From assembly GCF_003688935.1 (NCBI RefSeq), contig NZ_REGE01000001.1, forward strand, positions 186,001 through 250,000: DNA of 64,000 bases, in the 5' to 3' direction. Made by a program: the position numbers and the translations under genes. The notes beneath the pieces were generated by a model. That model saw nothing but the letters and a program-made list of their open reading frames with translations. It had not been told where the DNA came from and did not search any database. Source of the DNA: Corynebacterium macginleyi (lineage in GTDB: Bacteria; Actinomycetota; Actinomycetes; Mycobacteriales; Mycobacteriaceae). Positions 49,526 through 58,944 of the stretch are shown piece after piece; the first letter of the stretch is position 1, and each line of letters begins with the position of its first letter.

Positions 49526-50034
49526 TAGCCGACCAGCTTCCACACGCCGTCTTCGCTCTGAAAGGTCAGCGGCTGAGAACCCTGGAGCAGCGGTACTCCG
49601 CCGTCGAGGTCGTGCCCCTGCTGTTCCATGGTCTTAACCTGGGCGTTGATCATCTCGCAGACCTCCACCTCGGAGGAATCCAATTCCTCTACATAAGGAT
49701 CGACGTTGTGGCCCAGAGCCATGACATAGCTTTTGCCCTCCGGAACGACACCGTCCTCGAACGTAATGTCATCCGGATTCGGGGCGGCTTCCTTGACCTT
49801 GTCTTCTGCCATGCCCGAGCAGATGAAACCGATAGCGCTGTAGTCGGCGCCGTAGACATCGGAAGGAATGAGTGGCATTACCTCAAGGTTCCGCGGGGCG
49901 TGCTGCAAGGTAGTGGTGAGGTTCCCCTCTAAGGGATCCTCTTCACGCAAGGTAGCTCCGGCAACGAGCACCATCATCACAACGATAAACAGCGCGATAA
50001 TAGCCGTGGTCAGGTTACGAGAAAATTGAGTCAT
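49525..50034 (-). CDS. Membrane-anchored hypothetical protein
   Basis: 169 residues from MTQFSRNLTTA. One N-terminal membrane helix (IIALFIVVMMVLVAGA), remainder extracytoplasmic and acidic with two cysteines (GFICSGM, VEVCEMI) that could pair, so a secreted, membrane-tethered domain. No family recognised. Coupled to tsaB by a 1-bp overlap, hence the first gene of that operon. Ribosome site is distant (AGGAG about 15 nt). Confidence 0.7.
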   Translation of the reverse strand: MTQFSRNLTTAIIALFIVVMMVLVAGATLREEDPLEGNLTTTLQHAPRNLEVMPLIPSDVYGADYSAIGFICSGMAEDKVKEAAPNPDDITFEDGVVPEGKSYVMALGHNVDPYVEELDSSEVEVCEMINAQVKTMEQQGHDLDGGVPLLQGSQPLTFQSEDGVWKLVG

Positions 50035-50207
50035 GGGGTGAGTAACGCTCCTCGGGTCAAGGGGTTCTATATGTACATTTGGTGAAGTTAATGTCAGTTC
50101 TGTTACCGAGGCTACTCGGCAGCTCACAAGCATTCACCCACGGGGTAGTGCCTGCCAGTGTAGGCGGCTTACCACGTGGGTGAATAATTAGCGCGGGACA
50201 TATGGGG

Positions 50208-51797
50208 CTAAAGCAAGAGCAATAGCAACACCTGAGCGGCGATAATCTTGCCGATGATGGTGGTTGGATACACCGTTGCCCAGCCGCGCCCGGCAAGCTC
50301 CGTTCCAGTTTGGCCGCGGATATAGGCAAATACCGCCGGGTTTGTGGTCATGCCGGCCGCACAGCCCATGGCCTCGTCCCACTTCAAACGCAGCACCAGC
50401 ATGCCGATAACCCCGATGAGGATGGCCGATACCAAAGTAACGATGAAGCCGACGCCGATGATGGTCAGCGAGGATGGATCCGTGAGGGCGTCGCGGAATG
50501 ACGCACCTGCGGATGTACCTACGCCCGCCAAAAAGAGCGTTAATCCCAGGTTCGAGAGGGATTCCCGGGTATGGAAGGGCATCTGCCAATTAATGGGGCC
50601 AGTACGATTCAGGTAGCCGAGAATGAGCCCTACCACGACAGGACCGCCGCCAAAACCCAGCTGCAGGGTCGATCCGCCCGGCATGGGAATGGGGATAAGG
50701 CCCAACAGCATTCCCAGGGTCAAACCGATAGACATGGATAATAGATCAGCATTGCCGAGAGCCGATTCGGAATCGCCCAAGTACTTGCGCACATCCCGCA
50801 CCCGGTGCGTGCTGCACACCACACGCACGCGGTCGGAGTAATTGAGCACCATATCCGGATGCGGAACCATGTCGCTATCGCCCTTGCGCACGCGAGCGAT
50901 GATAAAGCCATGTTCAAGCGCTTCAATATCGCGGATCGGCTTGCCGGCGACCTTCGGGTTGGACACGGTCATACGCTTATACTGCAAGCCTGCCTCTGGG
51001 GTGAGCTCGACAGGATACTCCTCACCAAGTATCTCGATAGCGCCGTCGACGTCTTTTTCGGAGCCATTAATAAGGAATGCTTCGCCCTTACGCAGGGGCA
51101 TATCCGGCTCCGCCAGTTGGTGATTTTCCATATCGGAAATCTCGCGGGTAGCCACCACCGTATTTCCGGTTACACGGTAGAGATGCCCGGCCGTATCCGG
51201 GAAATCTTTGTTAAGCCGCACACCTTTAGCTACCAGCGGAGCGGGAATCATCCCCTCTTTCTTGGCATCCTTCTCATGATCTACCTTCAATATCTTTGCG
51301 CCGAAGGCAGCGACTAGAATCGCACCAATGACTGCGCCCGGATAAGCCAGCGAATAGCCGACGACCGGGGTGGAATTGCCCAGCATATCCACTACCGCTG
51401 CCATACCTGGGGTGGACGATAGTGAACCGGCGAACATACCTGCGGCCACATCGGCTTCAAGGTCGAAAACGCGGATGAGTGCAAAGCCCACTCCAACGAG
51501 TACAACCAACATGCCGATCATAAAGACGGTCAGCTTCCAGCCGCGGGTAGCAAATTCGCGGACGAACGACGGCCCGAAGTTAAGGCCAATGGCATAGACG
51601 AAAATAGCTAAGCCGAATTGATACACCAGCGGCGGGATCTGGATATCGGGATTCGCGGTAGAAAGCCCGAGCGCCACGAACATCGCGGCCGCGGCGCCGA
51701 GAGAAATACCAAAAAACTTGATTTTACCCATGGCCAAACCTATGGCCATGATGGCAAAAAGGGCGAGTAGAGGACTGGAGGCTAGGAGATCTAACAC
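50208..51797 (-). CDS. Aspartate:alanine exchanger (AAEx) family transporter, SucE-like
   Basis: 529 residues. Two membrane halves (about 1-170 and 365-529) flank two TrkA-C domains (about 195-350: PLRKGEAFLINGSEKDVDGAIEIL and ALEHGFIIARVRKGDSDMVPHPDMVL). Signature GLNFGPSFVREFATRG and C-half GMTTNPAVFAYI. In C. glutamicum this family contains SucE1, a succinate exporter; here substrate is inferred only (dicarboxylate). Start GTG at 51797 with AGGGG immediately upstream is tight; an internal start is possible. Inserted between tsaB and tsaE groups. Confidence 0.82.
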   Translation of the reverse strand: MLDLLASSPLLALFAIMAIGLAMGKIKFFGISLGAAAAMFVALGLSTANPDIQIPPLVYQFGLAIFVYAIGLNFGPSFVREFATRGWKLTVFMIGMLVVLVGVGFALIRVFDLEADVAAGMFAGSLSSTPGMAAVVDMLGNSTPVVGYSLAYPGAVIGAILVAAFGAKILKVDHEKDAKKEGMIPAPLVAKGVRLNKDFPDTAGHLYRVTGNTVVATREISDMENHQLAEPDMPLRKGEAFLINGSEKDVDGAIEILGEEYPVELTPEAGLQYKRMTVSNPKVAGKPIRDIEALEHGFIIARVRKGDSDMVPHPDMVLNYSDRVRVVCSTHRVRDVRKYLGDSESALGNADLLSMSIGLTLGMLLGLIPIPMPGGSTLQLGFGGGPVVVGLILGYLNRTGPINWQMPFHTRESLSNLGLTLFLAGVGTSAGASFRDALTDPSSLTIIGVGFIVTLVSAILIGVIGMLVLRLKWDEAMGCAAGMTTNPAVFAYIRGQTGTELAGRGWATVYPTTIIGKIIAAQVLLLLLL

Positions 51798-51885
51798 CCC
51801 TTAAGGATCCCGCACTTTGAATGCCCAAAGCAACTTAACGCCCTAAGATATCCATCACTTATAGCGTGAGACTAATGAGAACTAC

Positions 51886-52386
51886 CTAATCATTCTGGCG
51901 CCACGACCAGCTGACACGCCGTACGTCCTTATCGGCGTCTGCAAACTCCGCCGGTTCGCGGTCGATGCGGACAAAGAGGTAGGAGTCCGCGATCTGCTCG
52001 ACGAGGCCGCCGCCCCATTCGGCAACGACGACGGCATCAGCAAGCTCAGTATCCAAATCCAAGGCATCCAGTTCCCCCAGGGGATCGCCGGAATTAGCCC
52101 CGCCCTCATCCAGCAGGCGGTATGCATCCACGTGCACCAGGTCCGGTCCCCCAACCCGGGAGCGGTGCACGCGCGCGATCACGAACGTGGGCGAGGTAAT
52201 GCGTCCTTTGACGTGCATACCTTGGGCTATACCTTGGGTGAAAGTGGTCTTCCCCGCACCCAATGGACCATCTAGGATGACGACATCGCCGGCTTCCAGC
52301 GCGGCGCCCAGCTCCCTGCCGCAGGCGTGTGTCTGTTCCACTGTTACCAAATCGCGAGTTCCAGAGTCCGGAAAATTACGGCGCAT
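51886..52386 (-). CDS. tsaE: tRNA threonylcarbamoyladenosine complex ATPase TsaE
   Basis: 166 residues. P-loop LDGPLGAGKTTFTQGIAQG, ITSPTFVIARVH, HVDAYRLLDEGG and VVVAEWGGGL, all typical. Hydrolyses ATP to recycle TsaB-TsaD. The start overlaps the alr stop by 11 bp. A C-terminal extension is usual for actinobacteria. Confidence 0.93.
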   Translation of the reverse strand: MRRNFPDSGTRDLVTVEQTHACGRELGAALEAGDVVILDGPLGAGKTTFTQGIAQGMHVKGRITSPTFVIARVHRSRVGGPDLVHVDAYRLLDEGGANSGDPLGELDALDLDTELADAVVVAEWGGGLVEQIADSYLFVRIDREPAEFADADKDVRRVSWSWRQND

Positions 52387-53473
52387 CGCTCTCTCCTACA
52401 TACTCGCGTTGGGTGCGGCCGGTAGGCCGGCACACCACCTCATAGTTAATGGTTCCCACGGCACCAGCAAGCTCGGTGGCGGACATGCCACCCTGACCGA
52501 AGATGGTGGCCTCATCACCGAGGACGATGCCATGGGGATTATCTCCTAGATCCACCATTATTTGGTCCATACAAACACGGCCAACCTGGGGATAGAGCCG
52601 CCCACCGATGCCAACCTGGAGGTGACCTTGATACGCGCGTGGCAGGCCATCGGCATAACCGCAATCCACCGTAGCCAGGAAACCTGGCTTATCCGCGCTC
52701 CAGGTACACCCATAGCTGGTGGCTTCACCCCTATCGATCGGTTTGAGCCCACAGACATTTCCGGACCAGGTCATTGCCGGGATCAGGCCGTGGTCGCGCC
52801 CCGCGATGGGCTCGAGTCCGTAACACGCAAGGCCGACCCGTACCTGTTCAAAGTGCGCCGAGGGGCGCGAGAGCGTGGCCGATGAATTAGCTAAATGATT
52901 AACCGGACATTCCAGACCAGCCGCGCGCGCCGCGTCGAGGGCACGCCGGAACTCCTTTTCCTGGGCATCATTATGCGCGTTATCTGGATCATCCGCGCAG
53001 GCGAAGTGAGACATGAGACCTTGGACGGCGATATGCGGGGCATCCCGAAGCAGCACAAAGACCTCTTCCCAATCCGCTTTATCCACCCCGGCGCGGTGCA
53101 TTCCGGTTTCCACCTTGATATAAACCTCGGCGGGAATTTCTGCCTCGACCAGCTTGTGCACCTGCGCCGGGGAATTGACCGCAATCTGGACTCCGCATGC
53201 CAAAGCCTCTTCCAGCACCTGATCCGTCTGCCAGATCCATGCCGCAATAGGTAAATCCACCCCCATGCGCCGCAGCTGCACGGCTTCTGTCAGCGTGGCA
53301 ACTCCAAAAGAATCCGCTCCTGCCCTTAGCATCACGGGCACGACTTTTTCCATGCCGTGCCCATAAGCATCCGCCTTCACCACGCACATCAGTTTGACGT
53401 CTGGGCCGATCTTCTCCTTAATCAGCTGCACGTTACGCGCGATGGCAGCAAGATCAATTGTGGTTTTCAGCAT
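52376..53473 (-). CDS. alr: Alanine racemase
   Basis: 365 residues. PLP enzyme making D-alanine for peptidoglycan. PLP lysine K33 in VVKADAYGHG, YIKVETGMHRAGVD, HFACADDPDN, VGLACYGL, catalytic Tyr in TSYGCTWSA and the second-domain MDQIMVDLGDN. First gene of alr-tsaE, the same order as in M. tuberculosis (Rv3423c-Rv3422c). Ends convergent with nothing; glmS stops 119 bp upstream. Confidence 0.95.
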   Translation of the reverse strand: MLKTTIDLAAIARNVQLIKEKIGPDVKLMCVVKADAYGHGMEKVVPVMLRAGADSFGVATLTEAVQLRRMGVDLPIAAWIWQTDQVLEEALACGVQIAVNSPAQVHKLVEAEIPAEVYIKVETGMHRAGVDKADWEEVFVLLRDAPHIAVQGLMSHFACADDPDNAHNDAQEKEFRRALDAARAAGLECPVNHLANSSATLSRPSAHFEQVRVGLACYGLEPIAGRDHGLIPAMTWSGNVCGLKPIDRGEATSYGCTWSADKPGFLATVDCGYADGLPRAYQGHLQVGIGGRLYPQVGRVCMDQIMVDLGDNPHGIVLGDEATIFGQGGMSATELAGAVGTINYEVVCRPTGRTQREYVGESDAP

Positions 53474-53523
53474 GCCCCTATTGTGCCACTTTCCCCCCGC
53501 GCGCTGAATTTACTGCAGCTAGG

Positions 53524-53578
53524 CGCAGGCCCCTCTCCCGGCAGTGTGGACGATATGGAAGAGGGCGAGGGGCCACAG
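53524..53578. terminator. Hairpin downstream of glmS
   Basis: GGCCCCTC (53528-53535) pairs with GAGGGGCC (53567-53574) over a long loop. No T-run follows on the minus strand, so its efficiency is uncertain. Confidence 0.45.
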
Positions 53579-53591
53579 ACCGTGGGATGTG

Positions 53592-55463
53592 TTATTCCAC
53601 GGTCACGGACTTGGCTAGGTTCCGCGGCTGATCAACATCGTATCCCTTGGACTTTGCCACGTGTGCGGCAAAAATCTGCAGCGGCACCGTAGCTAGGAGA
53701 GGCTGCATCAACGTCGGTGCCTTGGGCACACGGATGACGTGGTTAGCGTAATCCTCTACCGCAGTATCGCCTTCTTCTGCGATCACGATGGTGATGGCAC
53801 CGCGGGCGCGGATTTCCTGGATATTAGACACAACCTTGGAGTGCAGCGAATCGCGCCCGCGCGGCGATGGCACGATAACAAAGACCGGCTGGCCTTCTTC
53901 AATCAGCGCAATCGGCCCGTGTTTGAGTTCGCCAGCGGCAAAGCCTTCCGCGTGCAGGTAAGCGATCTCCTTGAGCTTCAGCGCACCCTCCAAGGCAACT
54001 GGGAAGCCCACGTGGCGGCCCAAGAAGAGCACGGATTCCGCATTCTTCATGGTGCTAGCCAGCTCAGCTACCTGCTGTTCTTGATCGATGACACTCTGTA
54101 CCTTATCCGGCATATTGCGCAGCTCAGCCAGAACGCCTTGAATTTCATCAGAGAACATATTGCCGCGCAGCTGTGCTAGGTACAGACCCAGCAGGTAGGT
54201 CGCGGTAATCTGCGCCAAAAATGCCTTGGTGGAGGCTACCGCGATTTCGGGACCCGCATGGGTGTAGAGCGCCGCATCGGATTCGCGCGGAATTGACGAG
54301 CCCTGCGTATTGCAGATAGCGATAACCTTCGCACCTTGCTGGCGGGCATGGCGCACGGCCATCAGGGTGTCCATGGTCTCGCCGGACTGAGATAGGGCCA
54401 CGACCAAGGTCTTTTCATTAACGATCGGATCGCGGTAGCGGAACTCGTGGGCGAGCTCAACCTCAGTGGGGATGCGGCACCAGTGCTCGATGGCGTACCG
54501 CGCCACGTGACCGGCATAAGCCGCAGTACCGCAAGCAATGACGATGATTTTGTCGATGGACTTCAGGATCGATTCATCGATGCGCAAGTCATCCAGGGTC
54601 AGCTGGCCCTGATCGTCAAAGCGGCCCAACAAGGTATCGCGCACCGCGGCGGGCTGATCGTGGATTTCTTTTTCCATGAAGGAATCGAAACCACCTTTTT
54701 CAGCGGCAGCCGCGTCCCACTTGATCTCAAAGTACTTGCCCTCGGCGGGGTTGCCGTCGTAGTCAGTGATGGCGATATCGTCCGCAGTAATGGTGACAAC
54801 CTGGTCATTGTCCATTTCCACTGCGGACTTGGTGTAATCGATAAAGCCCGATACGTCAGAGCCCAAGAAGTTTTCACCCTCACCCAAACCGATGACCAGA
54901 GGCGAATCGCGGCGGGCGGCAACGATGCGGTCTGGCTGGTCAGCGTGAATGGCCAGAAGGGTAAACGCGCCGTCGAGGCGCTGGGCGGTCAGCTGCATTG
55001 CCTTGGTGAGGTCACCTGCGGCGTCGTTGTGGAAAACATCTCCGAGCAACGCGGCGGCAACTTCAGTATCGGTTTCAGAAACGAAGTTAAAGCCTTTGTT
55101 CAAAAGCTCGGTCCGCAGCTCCGCAAAGTTTTCAATGATACCGTTGTGAACCACGGCCAGCTTGCCGCTGTCGACGACGTGTGGGTGTGCATTGAGATCG
55201 GTCGGACCACCGTGCGTGGCCCAACGGGTATGCCCAATTCCTAAAACAGAATCCTTCAGGGGACGCGCTGCAATCTCGTCGTCCAAGGCAGCGACTTTGC
55301 CTGCCTTTTTCCGCCAACCGATTTCCCCCTCGGCGTACATCGCCACACCAGCGGAGTCGTAGCCGCGGTATTCTAATCGACGTAGACCTTCCAGAACTAC
55401 ATCCAGAGCGAAGTAGTCGCGGTCACCATTAGCTAGACCAACATATCCAACAATTCCACACAT
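53592..55463 (-). CDS. glmS: Glucosamine-6-phosphate synthase (glutamine:fructose-6-P aminotransferase)
   Basis: 623 residues. First step to UDP-GlcNAc for peptidoglycan. Ntn glutaminase: nucleophile Cys2 (MCGIVGYVG), GHTRWATHGGP, and HNGIIENF. Two SIS isomerase domains: IACGTAAYAGHV, LSQSGETMDTL and LGRHVGFPVALEGALKLKEIAY. C-terminus NLAKSVTVE conserved. 23 bp after mtlD, so it may also be read through from the mtl promoter, besides its own. No glmS ribozyme is expected in this phylum and none was seen. Confidence 0.97.
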   Translation of the reverse strand: MCGIVGYVGLANGDRDYFALDVVLEGLRRLEYRGYDSAGVAMYAEGEIGWRKKAGKVAALDDEIAARPLKDSVLGIGHTRWATHGGPTDLNAHPHVVDSGKLAVVHNGIIENFAELRTELLNKGFNFVSETDTEVAAALLGDVFHNDAAGDLTKAMQLTAQRLDGAFTLLAIHADQPDRIVAARRDSPLVIGLGEGENFLGSDVSGFIDYTKSAVEMDNDQVVTITADDIAITDYDGNPAEGKYFEIKWDAAAAEKGGFDSFMEKEIHDQPAAVRDTLLGRFDDQGQLTLDDLRIDESILKSIDKIIVIACGTAAYAGHVARYAIEHWCRIPTEVELAHEFRYRDPIVNEKTLVVALSQSGETMDTLMAVRHARQQGAKVIAICNTQGSSIPRESDAALYTHAGPEIAVASTKAFLAQITATYLLGLYLAQLRGNMFSDEIQGVLAELRNMPDKVQSVIDQEQQVAELASTMKNAESVLFLGRHVGFPVALEGALKLKEIAYLHAEGFAAGELKHGPIALIEEGQPVFVIVPSPRGRDSLHSKVVSNIQEIRARGAITIVIAEEGDTAVEDYANHVIRVPKAPTLMQPLLATVPLQIFAAHVAKSKGYDVDQPRNLAKSVTVE

Positions 55464-55486
55464 AAGAGTTGATTCTACATCATCGA

Positions 55487-56653
55487 CTAACGGGCGAATG
55501 CTTCAGATAGCTTGGGAAATAGTGTGTGTTCCGGAGTTATTCCGGTCAGTTCGGTTGCTAGGGAATCCGTCGCCGCACGGTCCCCCGCAGCAGCTTGCAA
55601 ACGCTTTTGAAGCTCGACAGATTCCGCATCCTCAGGAACATCAAAGTCTAAGGCTGCTCCCACAGCTTCAACCAAAGAAGTAGCTTCAAACCCACGTGCC
55701 GCCAGTTCAGCGGCAGGCCCGATGAACCGTTCGTTACGAGAAATCTTTCGCAATGGCGCACGACCTACTCGGTCCGTAGTGTCAGGAAGTTCTGGATTTT
55801 GGAATCGCTTTAGAATCTTATCAACGTACGCCTGCTGCACCTCAGGATCGAAGCCGAATTTCTCAACGATGAGCTGCTTCGTTTCCGCCAATACAGCGGC
55901 CACTTTTCCACGGATTTCCTCGCGCGACAAAGCATCGGAGATAGCGGAAATTCCTTGCTGCTTTCCAAAATACGCAGTAGCTGCGTGACCCGTATTCACG
56001 GTAAATAGCTTCCTGGTAATATACGGCGCAAGATCTTCTACCCAAGTAATGCCGGATATATCGGGAACGTCCACGCCAGCCTGCGCAAACGGCTCAGCTT
56101 CCACGACCCATTCATGGTAGGTCTCAACAGTTACGTCCAGCGCTTCGGCACCTGTCCGACGCTCTTGGTTCGGAACGATGCGATCGACAGCGGCATTAGG
56201 GAAAAATGCTACCTCATCAACCTCTGGATAGACCTTGCGGATGGCATCAGCGAGCCCATCAGTGGCGTTGATTGCATTTTCGCATGCGATGACAGGTACC
56301 TTTGCACTACCAGCCGCTGCACGACGCCTTAGCCCCTCTGCAATTGAAGGAGCAATAAACCTCAGCACAGTGGGACCTACTGCAGTCGTAATCATGTCCG
56401 CATCAACTATCTGCGCATATAGACCTTCCTCGTCCTCTGCCGAGTTCACGCCGGAAAAACCGGTTACCGTTACGTCCCGAGCATCAGCGCCCACTTCGTG
56501 CACGGTATAAGAATCAAGATCATTCAATGAGTTGATCAATGGTTCAGCAACGTCCGCAAACTTTAGCTCGTAATCGGCTTCATGCAGGATTGCTCCCACA
56601 AATCCACGACCAATATTTCCCGCACCGAAATGCAATGCCTTCTTAGTAGCCAT
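55487..56653 (-). CDS. mtlD: Mannitol-1-phosphate 5-dehydrogenase
   Basis: 388 residues. Oxidises mannitol-1-phosphate to fructose-6-phosphate with NAD+. Rossmann motif ALHFGAGNIGRGFVG, CENAINATD, FPNAAVDRIVP, and NTGHAATAYFGKQQG, ERFIGPA of the polyol dehydrogenase family. Overlaps the mtlA stop by 1 bp (TAATG). Product feeds fructose-6-P, the substrate of GlmS encoded next. Confidence 0.94.
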   Translation of the reverse strand: MATKKALHFGAGNIGRGFVGAILHEADYELKFADVAEPLINSLNDLDSYTVHEVGADARDVTVTGFSGVNSAEDEEGLYAQIVDADMITTAVGPTVLRFIAPSIAEGLRRRAAAGSAKVPVIACENAINATDGLADAIRKVYPEVDEVAFFPNAAVDRIVPNQERRTGAEALDVTVETYHEWVVEAEPFAQAGVDVPDISGITWVEDLAPYITRKLFTVNTGHAATAYFGKQQGISAISDALSREEIRGKVAAVLAETKQLIVEKFGFDPEVQQAYVDKILKRFQNPELPDTTDRVGRAPLRKISRNERFIGPAAELAARGFEATSLVEAVGAALDFDVPEDAESVELQKRLQAAAGDRAATDSLATELTGITPEHTLFPKLSEAFAR

Positions 56654-58638
56654 TACTTATTCACCTTTTCGAAAATTTCGAGGATCTCGTCCTTCGTTGT
56701 GGCCTGTTCAAGCTGCTCCACGGTGTCTGCCTCGCCGAAGATTTTGGCAATCTTGGACAATGTCTTGAGGTGAGAGCCATCTGCACCAGCGATACCGACA
56801 ATGAACGTGGCGGGCTTGCCTCCCCAGTCTACGGGTTCGTTCAAACGAATGAAGGAGATGGCAGAACCTTTGATAGATTCCTTGGCCTCATTTGTACCGT
56901 GCGGGATTGCCAGACCATTGCCCATAAAGGTGGATACGGATTTTTCGCGCTCATGCATTGAATCCACGTAAGCCTGCTCGACCGCTCCCGCAAAAACTAG
57001 CAATTCACCTGCTTGGTCGATTGCTTCCTCACGGGAGGTGGCATGCCCATCGAGGACAATTGTTTCCGCACTAAGTACGTCAGTTCCGGCAGATTCATTA
57101 TCGGATAGAGCGTCCGAAACTGCGGGGCCCTCTGGAGCATTGTGTTCGCCTGCGGTTGGAGCTGTGGCGGAAGATTCACTCGATTGTTGCTCGCGAATTA
57201 GCTCAATCACTTCGTCATAACGCGGTGAGGCCATGAAGTTATCTACTGTTACGTGAATAGCAGACGGCGTTGCTGGTTTTGCACGCTCTGCCAAATCCTC
57301 GTGAACGACGACTAGCTCGTAAATATCTTTTAGATTATTAACTGCCGAATTGGTGACGGTGACTACGTCTCCGAATCCTGCTTCCTTAATTTTATTCCGA
57401 AGCACGGAAGCGCCCATGGCGGAAGAGCCCATTCCTGCATCGCAGGCGAAGACAACATTGCGGATCTCAAGGGACTCTTTTGCAGTTTTAGAAGAAAGCA
57501 CCCCTGCGACAGAGGATTTCCTCCCCTTCATAGCCTCCATATCCGCAGCGGCCTTATCCAAGTCATCTGTACCCTTCGTGAATTTCAGAATCGGCGCAGC
57601 AATAGCAAAGGACACTGCAGTGGAAGCGAAAACTGCGGTGGTTACCCCGAGATAAGAATCGGACGCGACGGTTCCGTAAATTGCAATGATTGAGCCAGGA
57701 GCTGCAGGTGAACGAAGTCCAACGTCCATTATCGTATTGATGGCAACACCGGTCATTCCGCCACCAATTGCGGCAAGCAGGAGCTGCGGACGCATTAGCA
57801 CGTAAGGGAAATAAATCTCATGAATACCACCGAAGAAGTGGATCAAAGCGGCTCCAGGTGCCGTTGCTCGCGCCGACCCCGCGCCAAAGACCATGAAAGC
57901 AAGCAGGATTCCCAAACCAGGTCCTGGGTTAGCTTCTAAGAGGTATAGGACCGACTTACCAATCTCTGCTGATTGGTCAGTCGCCAAAGGGGTAAGAACT
58001 CCGTGGTTAATGGCGTTGTTGAGGAAAAATACCTTTGCGGGTTCGATCAAAGCGGAAGTCAGCCACAAGAGGTTGTTGGAGATAAGGAACTCCACAGCCC
58101 GCCCAGCAATGTCCATGATGAAGTTCATCACTGGAGTCAGTAGATACATCGATGCAATAGCACCAGCGAAACCGAAAATGCCGAGTGAGAAGTTGTCCAC
58201 CAACATTTCGAATCCAGGGCGAATTTTACCGGCCCACAAGACCTCAAGCTTCTTGAATAGCCAGGCAGCCAGAGGGCCGCAAATCATGGCACCTAAGAAC
58301 ATAGGCGAAGAGTGACCGTCCTCGCCAATCCACTCTGGTGCGGAGGTACCCATAATGACACCCATCGTGACGATGGCACCTACCACACCACCACGGACCT
58401 CATACACCAACTTACCGCCGGTAAATGCAATAAGAATCGGCAGCAAGTAAGTCACCATGGGGCCGACCATCGTATTTATCTTTTCGTTCGGGAAAAACCC
58501 GTCTGGGATGAATAGAGCGGTGAGAATACCCCAAGCGATGAAAGCGCCGATGTTCGGCATAATCATCGAGGATAAGAATGTTCCGAACTTCTGAACGGCG
58601 ACACGAGCCCCGCCCTTTTGTTGTTTCGTCTCAGCCAT
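56653..58638 (-). CDS. mtlA: PTS mannitol transporter, fused EIICBA
   Basis: 661 residues. Imports and phosphorylates mannitol. EIIC membrane domain about 10-345 (GTFLSSMIMPNIGAFIAWGI; GGIHEIYFP with the substrate-binding Glu). EIIB about 385-480 with active Cys in FACDAGMGSSAMG. A linker then EIIA with the phospho-His in LAIPHGTNEAK, near the C-terminus. ATG at 58638 with AAGGA 9 nt upstream; two further codons upstream possible. Needs the general PTS proteins EI and HPr encoded elsewhere. Confidence 0.96.
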   Translation of the reverse strand: MAETKQQKGGARVAVQKFGTFLSSMIMPNIGAFIAWGILTALFIPDGFFPNEKINTMVGPMVTYLLPILIAFTGGKLVYEVRGGVVGAIVTMGVIMGTSAPEWIGEDGHSSPMFLGAMICGPLAAWLFKKLEVLWAGKIRPGFEMLVDNFSLGIFGFAGAIASMYLLTPVMNFIMDIAGRAVEFLISNNLLWLTSALIEPAKVFFLNNAINHGVLTPLATDQSAEIGKSVLYLLEANPGPGLGILLAFMVFGAGSARATAPGAALIHFFGGIHEIYFPYVLMRPQLLLAAIGGGMTGVAINTIMDVGLRSPAAPGSIIAIYGTVASDSYLGVTTAVFASTAVSFAIAAPILKFTKGTDDLDKAAADMEAMKGRKSSVAGVLSSKTAKESLEIRNVVFACDAGMGSSAMGASVLRNKIKEAGFGDVVTVTNSAVNNLKDIYELVVVHEDLAERAKPATPSAIHVTVDNFMASPRYDEVIELIREQQSSESSATAPTAGEHNAPEGPAVSDALSDNESAGTDVLSAETIVLDGHATSREEAIDQAGELLVFAGAVEQAYVDSMHEREKSVSTFMGNGLAIPHGTNEAKESIKGSAISFIRLNEPVDWGGKPATFIVGIAGADGSHLKTLSKIAKIFGEADTVEQLEQATTKDEILEIFEKVNK

Positions 58639-58644
58639 ACGCAC

Positions 58645-58944
58645 AATCCTTCACTAGCAGCTGAGTGCGTGCGAACTAAGCACACGCACAGTGGGAACGT
58701 TTTTGATTATTGATTTCATCAATAACCTCGTCATTTTAGCCCTTCGCAAGCGAAAGTTTAATTTTGCATTTAAAATAATTTCATTCGGCCTACTTTAATG
58801 AGGGCATCGGGTTCAGTCGAGGTAATTCCTCTAGCTAAATCAGCAGGAACACGTTGGTAACCAAACTCCCTGGCTGCAGCTTACCGGGGACGTAGGAGAA
58901 GATGGGCATCGGCAATTAGCCGCACCCCTTTCCTGCCCGGTCAG
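58645..58944. other. mtlA promoter region
   Basis: 300 bp without a gene, more A+T-rich than its surroundings. It contains one perfect palindrome (separate entry). No regulator gene is encoded beside the operon. Confidence 0.55.
58707..58725. promoter_or_regulatory. Perfect palindrome upstream of mtlA (operator candidate)
   Basis: TTATTGAT-TTC-ATCAATAA: 8-bp perfect arms, 3-bp spacer, about 70 bp before the mtlA start. Form and place fit a repressor or activator site. The protein is unknown. Confidence 0.6.
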
